Part shown: positions 29,975-41,300 of the stretch, piece after piece
How positions within the stretch are numbered: the stretch's first letter is position 1
Layout of the letters: each line of letters opens with the position of its first letter
Source of the DNA: Dioctria linearis
Taxonomy: Eukaryota; Arthropoda; Insecta; Diptera; Asilidae
Direction of reading: 5' to 3'
Length of the DNA stretch: 64,000 bases
Assembly: GCA_963930735.1 (NCBI GenBank)
Contig: OZ005740.1
Span: 304,746,976 to 304,810,975 of the forward strand
Position numbers and translations under genes: made by a program
The notes under the pieces: generated by a model
What the model saw: only the letters and a program-made list of their open reading frames with translations
The model's database searches: none
What the model was told of the DNA's origin: nothing

Positions 29975-32185
29975 ATGAGCAAACTATTTCTAACAGTAGA
30001 TATAAACCAACAATTAAAGTTACTCAAGTTTAATTACATACAAAATTTAACTTATGAAGATGTAGAAAGATCATTGAAAGAAACCGTCGTCGGTGAGGAT
30101 GAAGAATTTATTTTCTCCAATGATCATGGACTCCAAATTTCCAATGAAGATATCGTTGAGTTTATACTTCAATATAAAACAGATCCAAGATTTATTTTAA
30201 GGGTTAAATCAAGTACGTACCTACTGCTTCATGTTTCTTTTCAATTTTTACATTTATTTCTAAAGACTGTCATTTATGAAAGAATGTCTTAAACATTAAT
30301 GCATAATAGTCAAGCACAATCTTTTATTTGGGTTAAGATTATTCACTAAGTAATTTTCCATTTTGATAATAGTCACCACAAATGGAAACAGCAAAGAACA
30401 CATACACATTTCAGGGGTAATTGATACAAATAATACTATAATTATCGACAATATTCAAAACGCTTCAATCGATACTTCGGCTGTTTTGGAGTTTGTAAAT
30501 ATTGATGCTGGATCATCTACCAAAAGTTTTTGTGAGCTCAAAAAAAATACTTGTCACAACGAATTTGACTTTGTTGAGAGTCTACTCAACTCAAGCGACG
30601 GTACACTAATTTCTAAAGTTTTTAATCAGTTGGATACAAAGAAGGAATTAGACCAGTTTCTCCAATTACATGGAAAAGTATATTGTATGACATATACCAA
30701 AAAGCAAAAATTTACCAATTAAGAAAGAATTAGTCTAGCGAAGCTAATAATAAAGCATCTCTTAAATATCAATCCAGAAAAATCGTAAGTGTAGTGAATT
30801 CCGACAGGACTATTAATGTAATTCGTTTCATATACAATTTTTTTTTATATTAGCCTCAACCGATTTGATTTTACTAATTTAAGCCGAAATTTAATAAAGC
30901 TTTTTCCGAACGAACTGGAGTCAACCTTTTATACAAGGTACGATAGCAAGCAGAAAAAATTACCTTCTGGAAAATTGTATGATGCTTATACGAGCTACAG
31001 AAAAGTCTTATTTTCTGCAGATATTATAAGACCTCGTCATAGATCTCGATCTGGGACTCCATCTTCCACCACTACACAATCATCAAGTGAGATCTTGGAA
31101 ATTACACCATTAGGAACACAAATTTCTGACGATATTACTGATCTTGGTATAGTTTTCCTTCTCCTTCTACATTTTTTCTAAAATAATATAAAATTTACAC
31201 TATTTGTAGACACAACCTCGCCACGGAAGCAAAAAGATTTGGAAGAGTTGCTTGAAATTCAGAACGACTGTGAGGAAATCCTTGAAAAATGGGAGAATAC
31301 TTTTCATGCAAGACGAGAGCTTTTGAATACTGACATAAAAACAAGCGATTACATTGAAAAATTTAAATTCATTAAGGAATCGACAGGACACCAATGGGTA
31401 AATTTTTTTTAAAAATATTATATATGTACTTAGGTGTATTTACGTAAAACGTGAAAACTTACAGATAATTTTCGATGCAGAGAAAATTTGCGGGAAAAAA
31501 ATTGAGTTTAATCTTCCTGATATTGTACTCAAAAATATAATTAAAGCCGGTATAAAAAGTAAGAATTCAAGATTATGGACATTTTATCTCTACTAGAAAA
31601 GGAAACAAATGGTAATCACAAAAAAATATATATAAATTGTACTGTTTTTACATTTACGTCATATCTGTTTAGAAAATAAAAAAGTTACATCTCTGCTCCT
31701 GTTACCATATATTTAGCCGAATCCCCCACAAAGAAAAGGAAAACTAAGTAGAAAAAGGCTTACAAAGATTGAAATCCAGGAGTCTTTTATAAGTCATTAC
31801 GAGGTGTGTTACTAAACATATGTTTATTATTTATAGTAGCTACTTAATAATTCTTAAATAACTTTACAGACTCTAGCAGATGCAGATACGATCGAAAGAG
31901 AATTTCTTGCGAAGGCCTATGAAATAAAATCACTAGTTCAACCAAAATTAATTCTGATTGGATCACCAATTACTTTAATATACGTCGTAGTGGCACAGCT
32001 AAAGTATCTTTTTACTGATCTCAGAAAAGCCTTGGAAGTGTGCACGGCTGTATTTTTCGGATTCAATGTAAAATACCCGGAGGAAAGTAAAAGAGTTTGG
32101 ACGCTTTTACAAAAATATATATTTGCATTAAAAACTGATGATATCAGTGAAGATCCTATTATAGATACTCTGTGGAATGATATTT
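29975..32185 (+). pseudogene. C2H2-family gene relic, copy B (six to seven exons, two in-frame stops)
   Basis: Exon 1 29975-30212 (MSKLFLTVDINQQLKLLKFN start, donor AA|gtacgt). Exon 2 30373-30784 holds ERISLAKLIIKHLLNINPEK but has TAA in frame at 30720-30722. Exon 3 30854-31146 (LNRFDFTNLSRNLIKLFPNE, KLPSGKLYDAYTSYRK). Exon 4 31210-31397 (TSPRKQKDLEELLEIQNDCE). Exon 5 from 31465. Exon 6 about 31680-31803, with a TAG at 31714-31716. Last exon 31870-32185 (AYEIKSLVQPKLILIGSP..., then KYPEESKRVWTLLQKYIFAL). Intron borders are GT...AG. The start resembles a PB1/SAM-like regulatory fold by hydrophobic pattern only. I recall similar uncharacterised, lineage-expanded proteins in insects and fish. 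Two stops imply decay. Confidence 0.5.
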
Positions 32186-32256
32186 GTAAGTATGTAATAT
32201 TAAGCACAATGAACATTTTACAGCTTCGATTGCAATGAACTTTTTGATTGCTTAGG

Positions 32257-32940
32257 ACTATTTACAAATCATTTTAAATATAAACATAAAACATTAAACA
32301 TATACCGATGCACAGAATGTAAAAGGATTTTTGACAATTTATACTATTTTAAAATTCACATAAGAAACACACACTTAAGGCAGGACACAGAAACTTCAAT
32401 CAGTAAGTGTCTAGAAGAATTGGATGATACTCTTTCTGAAGATATACAGTATGAACTTAAAAACAATATTAAATATAAGGAGGAAAATAAGCGCTTGACG
32501 AACATAGATGACTTTAATGATATATTTGATGAATTTTATTTTAAAATATTACTCTAAAAGTGAAATACCTAGAAAATATTCAGTACAAATAATTAAGATT
32601 CTTTGAACTTTGTACAAAATTTCTTGTGTAATAAAGTTAAAAGACATCAAATTTTTGAGGATAAGGAGTTTTTATAAAGAATCTTTGAAACATTTAATCA
32701 TTGTAAAGTACCTAAAAGCGATTACAAGCTTCTTAAATATTTAAAAGATCGGAAGGTGTACGTGGAACTGTATACACATAATATTCATACTGCATTAGAA
32801 GAATTCGTTAACCATAAAAATCTTGCCACACTAAAGAACATCAGCCATTCTTCCAAAATTTTTCCAATGATGGAATTGTTACATTTTATTTTATTTTTAT
32901 ATGAACAGCACTTTTTACAAATTCCCTTAAATAGCTAGAT
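32257..32940 (+). pseudogene. C2H2-family gene relic, copy C (N-terminal part)
   Basis: An open stretch (about 32262-32558) encodes a zinc-finger-like pattern, YRCTECKRIFDNLYYFKIHI plus RNTH, with Cys-x2-Cys and two histidines, followed by an acidic helix-rich tail and a stop. A second coding-like stretch, 32690-32938 (FNHCKVPKSDYKLLKYLKD...), ends at TAG. The spacing fits the N-terminal exons of another member of the family represented by copies A and B. No clean gene model joins the two pieces. Confidence 0.4.
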
Positions 32941-32999
32941 GCATTTTGTCGCCACAGATTGCTCTGAAAGGCATTGCAGGACTTTTTATTTAGTGTGAG

Positions 33000-33195
33000 A
33001 AAAATAGTAAAATACACAAACACACATATATACAGCTGGCAGGAGGCAGCAGGAAGCAAGCCAATTGACTAGAGCAGATTAGTATTCGTACTGAGCTTGA
33101 GACGACCAGGTGTTTTAATCAAAGAAGAAATATATTTAAATCATTTAATAAAAATCGGCTTTTATTTAAAAATTAAATCTCGGTAACAAATCAGA
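33000..33195 (+). repeat. LTR 3' end and primer-site-like junction
   Basis: aataaaaatcggcttttatt (33147) is followed by ctcggtaaca and then aatcagaagtggaat (33189-33203). tcagaagtgg matches the core of the tRNA-Leu primer site used by mdg3/micropia-type elements (TGGTGTCAGAAGTGG). The LTR start was not found. Confidence 0.45.
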
Positions 33196-33464
33196 AGTGG
33201 AATAGTGCCTGACGTGCTTTAAGATTAGATAGAATCAAGTATTTTTATTGTGAAATTTTAACAAGTATGTGTAGTAATAAAACGAGAACGGTGAACATAA
33301 TAGATATGATAAAATGTGATAGATAACAGAAGTGCTGAAGTGTGTGCGTGAATAGTGTAAGTTTAAAATGAATAACTCAACTATTGTTTCACTGTAGCGA
33401 GTATATTACAAGGATAAATTGTAGCATAGTTCGAAGCGCAGCAAAGGATCCTGTTGTCCATTGT

Positions 33465-34054
33465 ATGAATAAAAACGGGTACGAAGACTGCGGTAAAGGG
33501 GAAAAACGAAGGAAAAGAAGCCCATCGACAAGCAGCAGTAGTTCAAACTCTACTTCTATTACTTACTACAACCACAAATTCATCATCATCTCCGAGTTCC
33601 GCTCATTCATACTCACGTCGTATCCAAAATAAGTGGAAAAGGTCGCATTTGGAAAAGAGAGTTAAAAGCCCAAAAAAAAAACAATTGAAGAAGCGAACTG
33701 GTCGATATCAGGTCCATATAGATAGCGTACCTACGTTTAAGGGAAATTTGGATGGAATGAACGTTGAAAAATGGTTGCAGATAATTGAGGCTACTAGGAA
33801 AACGTAAAATTGGGATTCAATAGCAAAGATTTTTTAGTATGACAAATAAGTTGGAGGGAAATGCAAAAAGCTGGTACAGTAACCAAGAAAATTTTTCACG
33901 TACCTGGAGAGATTGGAAAGAGAAATTATCAGAAACATTTCCACCACAAAGAGGAACATTTTCAAAGCTGAAGGAACTAGTAAATAGCGAACGGGATTGT
34001 GAGATAAATCTGATGGACTTTTATTATAAAAAGCTCTCCTTAGGTCAAAGCTAA
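33465..34054 (+). pseudogene. gag fragment of a Ty3/gypsy-class element
   Basis: It starts with a basic Lys/Ser-rich N-terminus (KRRKRSPSTSSSSSNST), which changes frame in a microsatellite-like part. A capsid segment follows: VPTFKGNLDGMNVEKWLQII then, after a stop and frame change near 33806-33838, MTNKLEGNAKSWYSNQENFS, WRDWKEKLSETFPPQRGTF and INLMDFYYKKLSLGQ. The order (W-x-WY-W-x-FP-YY-K-L) is typical of retrotransposon gag capsids. It ends abruptly at 34054; no zinc knuckle or pol follows. Confidence 0.55.
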
Positions 34055-34436
34055 TATTTACATTATTTATAAATTATGGGTTCTGAAAAAGGAAATTAGA
34101 CATCGCTACGTTTGCTATACCAACATATGTATTTCGAAATTGCGGAAATATTTTATTTAGTGAAATTTTGTAATACTCCCGCAGAGGAGTTTAAAGTACA
34201 GGAAGGAGAAAAGGACAAGAATTGAAAATTGTATAACAAAGTCTAAATAAGTGAACATTAACTCAAGTCAGAAAATTATAAGTTACTGAGTCAGAAGCAG
34301 AAAAAAAAGACATCTACTGTTAAAACACAAATCTTTTATATTCAATTAATAAATTTTGTTTTCCCAGAAGCAGTTTTGTTTACTTTGCTTATATTGCGTT
34401 ATACCAAGAGAGGTATAACAACATATAACAAAATTT
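34055..34436 (+). repeat. Probable 5' LTR remainder of Element 3
   Basis: Non-coding. It ends with aggtataacaacatataaca followed by TGGTGGCAACGGTGGGATT at 34437-34455, which is complementary at 18 of 19 positions to the tRNA-Leu end that Element 2's primer site matches fully. The LTR start cannot be placed because the second LTR is lost. Confidence 0.5.
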
Positions 34437-34550
34437 TGGTGGCAACGGTGGGATTTTGTAAAGGTTTGTAAGACCTGCAAAAAAAACCCCATAAAACCCA
34501 GAGGAAGCAGCAAGGTTTAAGACAACGCAACTCAAAGTAAAACCTGACGA

Positions 34551-34937
34551 ATGTGCTGGCCTAGAGCAGAACATCCACTACAAAGAGAGGAGCCAATTCT
34601 CATCGACGATCTAGTGCTTGACCACTTCATCTACTCCTCGGACGACAGCCAGGACTTCGAAGCCTACCCAGAGAGCGAAGAAGATCATCAACTGGAAAGC
34701 TATTTGGACCCCCAGGACCACCTTAACAATATCGCCACTCACAGGGAACATCCAGTGGACGACAGCTTGGTATACCTACTAATAGACGGCCTAATTGACA
34801 ACACGGAGCTGTCAGCTGAAGACATCTACGGTGAAATACATCGGGATCTCCTCGATCGGGAAGAAGACGACACGTGGGACTTTGATACCTACAACAAAGT
34901 GTGGACAAGACTCAACAACAGAAGTAATGTAAGTTAG
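34551..34937 (+). CDS. Element 3 acidic leader ORF (128 aa)
   Basis: Starts MCWPRAEHPLQREEPILIDD. It is strongly acidic (many D and E) with no cysteine motif and no membrane segment. It sits between primer site and gag, like the smaller acidic leader ORF of Element 2 (36479-36646). Its last codons run into AAT|GTAAGT (intron start 34929), a consensus splice donor, exactly at a codon boundary (126 codons). I infer that it can be the first exon of a spliced product. Function unknown. Confidence 0.5.
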   Translation: MCWPRAEHPLQREEPILIDDLVLDHFIYSSDDSQDFEAYPESEEDHQLESYLDPQDHLNNIATHREHPVDDSLVYLLIDGLIDNTELSAEDIYGEIHRDLLDREEDDTWDFDTYNKVWTRLNNRSNVS

Positions 34938-35019
34938 AGTTAGATTATTAGATTACTCAATATACATTAGACTAAAATTATATATTATATACTAAAATTA
35001 TTAACCTATTAAGCAAATG

Positions 35020-35042
35020 TAATATATATATATATATATGCA
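35020..35042. repeat. TA microsatellite
   Basis: A run of about ten TA dinucleotides in the Element 3 leader. Confidence 0.9.
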
Positions 35043-35128
35043 TATACATCTTTCATCTCAGACCCTCTAATAATCTTTCTGGCCTCGACTTCTCTTTCAT
35101 CTAACAAATCTCTTCGCAAAGGTACTCT

Positions 35129-36293
35129 TGTAATGAGTTCACACTCATATACTCATAATCAACCATATCATGCATTATCATGCATAATTAATCATCCATA
35201 TCATATGACCTAAAAACAATCAATATTTTACATATTTTACAGTCATAAAAACTGTACACTTTTATTCCCTCCAGTCAGCAATATTAATTTCTCAATAATT
35301 CGCCGCCGGCATACTCTTGGCCTTCACGGCTATATAAATACAAAAATAGGAAATCCCCATGGAATTCCCTCACGACGATTTCATACACATAATGTACTGA
35401 CCTACATTATACCGGCATTATACAAGCCAAATTATTGCGCGTCACCCATGCAACGGCATCAGCATACTTACATATGTATGAACTCCCTTAAGCAACCGCA
35501 GTGGCGCTTGCAATACATATGTTGGGAAATTCAACTGCGCATGCGGCATGTTGATATGCTGTGATGTATACGCGGAAGTATATATAAAGAATATTTCGTA
35601 TGCCCATTGCATGCCGTATTCTTTTAGTTATACATAATAAAAATATTCTTTCATGTTATGACACCTTTTCGTGTTATGACACTTACCTTATGAGTTGCGG
35701 CACCATTAAATTTTCAAAAGGTGTCACAACCCTAGGAAAAGGTAAGTTTAATTATGATGATGCAGCCCCTTAGGCAATCATGCCGATTCTTTTATACTTC
35801 GCAACCTTGGTGTTGCCTCTTAAAAAATTGCACCATCCCAAAATATAAAAGAGGTGCATTCTGAGCCCACACAGTGAGTCTTCAGATTATCAAGTTATCG
35901 GTTAAGTTAAAGTCCGGTTTCTTAAGTTATTTGAGTTAAGTTTACAAGTTCAGTTTTTTCAGTTAAGCATAGTTATTCAGTTAAGTTCAGTGAAGTTTGA
36001 AATGCAACGTTCAGTAATCAATTTGACAATAAGATTGTGAAGGCCGATATTACGGTCAGATATAGAAACAGTTTGACTAAATTAAGACTTCCAGTTAATT
36101 TTAAGCCGTGTGTATCAAGTTGTATTAAAATAATAAAAATCCAGTGCTAAAACAAACGGAGTGGTCTATTAATTGCCGTATGATAGACGATAGTACGAAT
36201 TAATATCTCTCAGGGCTAGTGAACTTCTCCTCTCGAGGAAAGTACATCACGGTCCTTGTTGCAACCTTTATCCTTAAAAAGTGCAACAGAACA
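35129..36293 (+). repeat. Element 2 5' LTR
   Basis: 1165 bp, TGTAATGAG...CAGAACA. TATA-like tatatataaag at 35581 and aataaaaat downstream. A block at 35900-36000 repeats variants of cagttaag six or more times. An inverted pair gacacctttt/aaaaggtgtc spans 35660-35731. The same features recur in the 3' LTR. Confidence 0.92.
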
Positions 36294-36295
36294 AC

Positions 36296-36314
36296 TGGTG
36301 GCAGCGGTGGGATT
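36296..36314 (+). other. Element 2 primer binding site (tRNA-Leu)
   Basis: TGGTGGCAGCGGTGGGATT complements the tRNA-Leu(AAG) end ...AATCCCACCGCTGCCACCA, two bases after the LTR. This is where minus-strand DNA synthesis starts. Confidence 0.85.
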
Positions 36315-36478
36315 GTAAAAAGGACAATAGATCCTTCCCCCATTCAAAAAAAATACCCCAGCTTGAAGCCTAGAAGGCATCCAAAGAAAATTTTTATACA
36401 CAAGGTATCTGGCACCTAAGGAAAGCCAAACAGTGAAAAAATATATATATATATATATAACCTCGAAGAAATCAACTA

Positions 36479-36646
36479 ATGGAGGAAAGAATCCGGAAGA
36501 TAATTGAAGAGGAAGTCGCCGAACTTGCCGAGAAATTATACGCCGAAGCCGCACGTGAAGCTGACGAAGACGAAGACACCGCCGACTTCATGCTCCACTT
36601 CCTATTGAAAAAGAGGATGATCGAACTCAAGGCTCTCCTTCAGTAA
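36479..36646 (+). CDS. Element 2 acidic leader ORF (55 aa), predicted env exon 1
   Basis: Starts MEERIRKIIEEEVAELAEKL and is predicted to be nearly all helical with a strongly acidic middle (ADEDEDT). It is the first substantial ATG ORF after the primer site. Its 3' end contains CA|GTAAGC (intron start 36643), two bases into a codon. An acceptor at 42499 just upstream of env supplies the third base and continues in the env frame. So this ORF probably provides the initiator AUG and N-terminus of the spliced env product. The analogous ORF of Element 3 ends with an even better donor. Evidence is positional; no transcript is available. Confidence 0.5.
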   Translation: MEERIRKIIEEEVAELAEKLYAEAAREADEDEDTADFMLHFLLKKRMIELKALLQ

Positions 36647-37192
36647 GCTCTCTTAATTTAAATTACAAAAAAAAAATGAATTTCGTTTATTTTAAATTAC
36701 TATTAAAATTTTCCTATTAAATTTTTTTTTACGTACTATTATATAAAAAAAAAAAAAAAAAAAAAAAACACAAAATTTTTATCTTTATATATATACACAC
36801 ATTCTGCTATAGAGATACTTTTTTTTGGAAAAAAAAAAGGAAAACACAACATGAACCATGTTAACATTCTTCTTCTATTTTTTTTTTATTTCTGATCAAT
36901 TCGAGATGTTGTTTCGAGATTTTACTAGCGCTAACACAAAATATTGTGCATAATTTTTCCTCCAATTTGAGATTGAGAGTTTTACATGAAGCTCTTTTAC
37001 AAGTATTCAACTAAGATATCAATTTTTCTTGAAAGTGTAGCAATATTTTTGATTTGTTTTACATAAAACTCTTTTCACCAAACTCTGAAATTAGTCGTGA
37101 AAATTTTTTTTTGGGGTGAAAACATTACTAGGATAATACTCTTTTTGTGCTGTTTTACGTAGCTGTAGTGAACTGAAAAGAAGTGAAAGTGA
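36647..37192 (+). other. Element 2 leader, AT-rich
   Basis: Non-coding with homopolymer runs (about 20 A at 36749-36768) and no ORF. Probably the packaging and splice-regulating leader. Confidence 0.5.
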
Positions 37193-37324
37193 TCCGTAAA
37201 AATTGTGGTGATAACACGTTCTAATAGCCGGCGAGGCTCTGGTGAAAGTATCGAAATACCCGTAGCCACTCGCCCAGCTAGTGTTGCTGAAATTATAATT
37301 ACTAAGCCCAGTCCAGAATCCGAG

Positions 37325-38362
37325 ATGACTGACTTAAAAATATCCATTACGGATGCACGTAATATGATCCCCGAGTTCGATGGCCGAACCGAGAATCTAC
37401 ACCGTTTTCTAACCTGTGGAGATTTGTTATTCACCCAGGCAAAAACCGAAGCAGACCATAAATTATTCTTCACGTTAGTGAAAACTAAACTTACTGGTCC
37501 TGCATACGACATTATTAGGTTCAAACAATTCACGAAGTGGGATGAATTAAAAGCAGAATTAAACGCTCAATTCCAAGAAAAAAGATTAAGAGTGGCGCTT
37601 CAGGGCGAACTAATCCGCCTTAAACAAAGTCCCCGAGAAACTCTCGCCGAATTTGCTCAACGTGTGACCAAGAAGCTGGCTGATTTAAATGCAGTCACTT
37701 TTAATGATGCCACAGACACGGCTTCTCGAGCATATTTGCTCCGTGAAAACGAGCAGAATGCCATTCGAGCATTCGAGGATGGTTTAAAAAATGAACACTT
37801 ACGTATAATAGTAAAAGCCCGCTCAGAAAACGATTTACAAAAGCTGATTACTTTTGCCAGCGAACATTCTTATAGGATTGCCGACGATATTGCACCAAGT
37901 ACGCATAGGCCAAGTCCAATTCCTTCCTGCGAATATTGCGGTAAGAAGGGGCATACAAAGGATGTGTGTTTTAAACGAAGACAGCTTCCTTCCTTTTCTC
38001 ACAAATTTCCAAATATAAAAAGAGAAGTCAACAGAATTATTTGCAACTATTGCAATAAACCTAACCACAGGCAAAACGAATGCCGCAGCCTAATCTATAA
38101 CGAGCAGATAAAACGCTCCCAAAATTCGAGACAATTTCAGTCTCCCTCTTCTTATAGACCCAACATGAACTCTTCTTATAGAACCAACACAAACCCTTCT
38201 CAACCCCCTATACGGAAAGATTCGAACGAGTATCATCAGCCTAGGAATTTTAGGCAAGTCAGATGGTCAAACTCGCAAAATTCGGGAAACGATCTTCCGC
38301 GAGAGGCAGTGGAGGACGACCCCTCTCGCTTAATAGAGACTCAAGCGTCCATACATCATTAA
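37325..38362 (+). CDS. gag: Element 2 gag with two CCHC knuckles
   Basis: The capsid/nucleocapsid precursor. The first in-frame ATG is 37325 (MTDLKISITDARNMIPEFDG), but the frame is open from 37193. Its upstream part (VVITRSNSRRGSGES) is similar to the region before the ATG in Element 3 gag (IIVTRSQRS), so a non-AUG or spliced start is possible. The capsid region covers about residues 10-200 of the ATG form. Knuckles are CEYCGKKGHTKDVC and CNYCNKPNHRQNEC (both C-x2-C-x4-H-x4-C). The tail is rich in N, S and Q. It overlaps pol by about 100 nt in -1. Intact. Confidence 0.85.
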   Translation: MTDLKISITDARNMIPEFDGRTENLHRFLTCGDLLFTQAKTEADHKLFFTLVKTKLTGPAYDIIRFKQFTKWDELKAELNAQFQEKRLRVALQGELIRLKQSPRETLAEFAQRVTKKLADLNAVTFNDATDTASRAYLLRENEQNAIRAFEDGLKNEHLRIIVKARSENDLQKLITFASEHSYRIADDIAPSTHRPSPIPSCEYCGKKGHTKDVCFKRRQLPSFSHKFPNIKREVNRIICNYCNKPNHRQNECRSLIYNEQIKRSQNSRQFQSPSSYRPNMNSSYRTNTNPSQPPIRKDSNEYHQPRNFRQVRWSNSQNSGNDLPREAVEDDPSRLIETQASIHH

Positions 38363-41300
38363 AGTCAAATAAATTCAGGGTACCTCTAGAGGCTCTGAAT
38401 CACTCTCCTACTGTGACATTCCGCGTAAATTTCTCCAAAGGTACATCAGCTAGATTTCTACTCGATACTGGTGCTGAAATCAGTTTAATTAAAGCTGAGT
38501 CTACTCATGACGAGGCATTGGTATTCGAGGATAAACGATGTATAATCACTACTCTAGCTGGTGATAGTTTCTCTTCATACGGAGTAACCAATGGATTAAT
38601 AGCGTTGAACTCACAAGGAAAGGAAGTGATTATGAAACAGCCATTCCACATAGTACCTGAAGGTAGTAAATTGCCATGCGACGGAATTCTAGGGAACGAT
38701 TTCCTGAAAGAATATGGCTGTGCAATTAACTACCTGGATATGTGTTTAGAGGTGTGCTTAAAAGAATCACTAAATTATGATACAGGTAATATTGAGGATG
38801 AATTACATGAGTATAATGGAATAAAATCAACTCTGTGCAACTTTAAAAAACAAGGAAATATAAAAGAGGAAAGCCACAAAGAAAATGAAGAAACGTTAAT
38901 AAGCAAAGATACGAAGAATAAAAAATTAAATACAAAGGAAATTAAAGAAAGTTATAAAAATATTTTAGCAAGTAACCCGCAACTTGTAAGTAAGAAATTG
39001 GCTCACGAAGCAGCTAATAAATTAAATGGTGAATCGGCTACGCAACAGAAAGATTGCGACCACTCATCAGACAAACTTGGTTCCCCGCAGAACCCAAAGT
39101 TAGAAGATAAAGCCAAACAAAGGCAAAACAATATAGTGGCTCACTCTAGAAACAAAATTTCAATTCCTCAGAACACAAATATTCCCCAAAATATAATAAT
39201 TCCTCAACGCTCAGAGAAAATCTTATCTATACCTGTCCAATTAAATAAAGAAGCATTTTGTATAAAAACAGAAATTTTACCCGGCGTATTTGTAGGTAAT
39301 ACCCTTGTAAATGCACATAAGGATTATGCGACAATTTCAATATTAAATTCCACAGACGCAGAAGTTGACATTAATCCGCAGCAAATTAATCTTGTTTGGG
39401 AAGACTTAGACGAATATCAGGTGATAGAAACTGATTACAAAAAAGATCCCATAGAAAATCGATTAAAAAATCTAAAAGATAACTTGCAGTTGGAACATTG
39501 CAATAAAGAAGAACGGAGTTCAATCTTGAGAATCTGTCGTGATTTTAATGATTTATTTTTTTTTGAAGGAGATTATCTCACCTGCACTGACGCAGCTAAA
39601 CATTCTATACCAGTCTTAAATAACACTGGGCCAATACACGTAAAACCTTACCGGTTACCTGAAACACAAAAGGAAGAGATTAACAAACAGATTTTAGACA
39701 TGCTTGAACAAGATATTATCAGTCCAAGCCGTAGTCCTTGGAACTCCCCTCTTTTATTAGTTCCAAAGAAACCAGACCCATCCGGTCAAAAACGCTGGCG
39801 AGTTGTCATAGATTTTCGAAGACTCAATGAAGTCACGATAGGCGATGCCTATCCTCTCCCAAATATAACAGAAATACTCGACCAACTAGGTAGATCGAAA
39901 TATTTCTCTACGTTAGATCTAGCAAGTGGTTTTCACCAAATTCCGATGTGTGAAGATGATAAGGAGAAAACTGCCTTCAGCACTCCATTTGGACACTTTC
40001 ACTATAATCGAATGCCCTTCGGTTTGAAAGGTGCACCAGCGACCTTTCAAAGGCTGATGAACACAGCTTTAACAGGTCTTCAAGGCTTAAGATGTTTCGT
40101 ATACCTAGACGACATTGTCGTATATGGCTATGATCTGCACGATCACAATACCAAGCTTATAGAAGTGTTCCAAAGATTGAGAGATCACAGACTTAAACTA
40201 CAGCCAGATAAGTGTCATTTCTTACGAAAAGAAATAGCCTATCTAGGACACGTAGTTGGCGAACAAGGCGTTCTCCCTGATCCTAACAAAATTAAAACTG
40301 TCAAAACCTATCCAGTACCTAAAAAACCTAAGGATATAAAAGCTTTTCTCGGTTTTGCTGGTTACTACAGGCGTTTTATCCCTAATTTTTCTAAATTAGC
40401 CAAGCCTCTAACTAACCTACTGAAAAAGGATATACCATTTAAGTGGGATAGTTTTTGTGACGAATCATTCAGAGAGCTAAAACAAAAACTAATAACAGCT
40501 CCTATTCTTGCATATCCCGACTTCACGCAAGATTTTAATGTCACTACAGACGCCAGTGAATTTGCTTTAGGCGCAATTTTGTCGCAAGGACCTATAGGAA
40601 AAGACAGACCTATATGTTATGCTAGTCGAACGATGAATCAAGCAGAAACTAGGTATTCTACAATAGAAAAAGAACTCCTGGCTATCATCTACGCAGTAGA
40701 ACAATTTCGACCATATTTGTACGGGAGAAAGTTCAATATTATAACAGACCACAAGCCCTTGGTATGGTTAATGAGTCTGAAAGATTCCTCCTCCCGCCTT
40801 ATGCGCTGGAGAATAAAATTGGAGGAATACGACTATAAAATCTTTCATAAACCAGGATTACTAAACGCTAATGCTGATGCATTAAGCCGGTTAAATCCCC
40901 CAGAACAAGAAGAAAAATGCGTGAATACGGTAACTCGTAATCAGGCAAAAGCATTGCAAAAGAATTCCCAGGATCTATCTTTACTTGACAGAGTATATAA
41001 CAAATGTATATCTTCTCCTCATGCTGGAATAGATCTCGTCCACGAAAAACCAGAAAATCTGATTAACAAGAAAGGTATCTATTTCAAATATTTTATACTA
41101 TCTAAAACATATAATCCCATTGAGGGTTCCCTAAAGGAAATATTCCCAAATCTAAACGTGTTAACTTCACAGATAGAAGTCTTATCTGCAAAAAAGCAAA
41201 CGTTCGTAATATCTAAAACAGCCTACCCGATGAGGAACGAGAATGACTATAAACAAGTAATTACAACTTTGTTGGAATTCAAAGAACACTGCTTAAAGAA

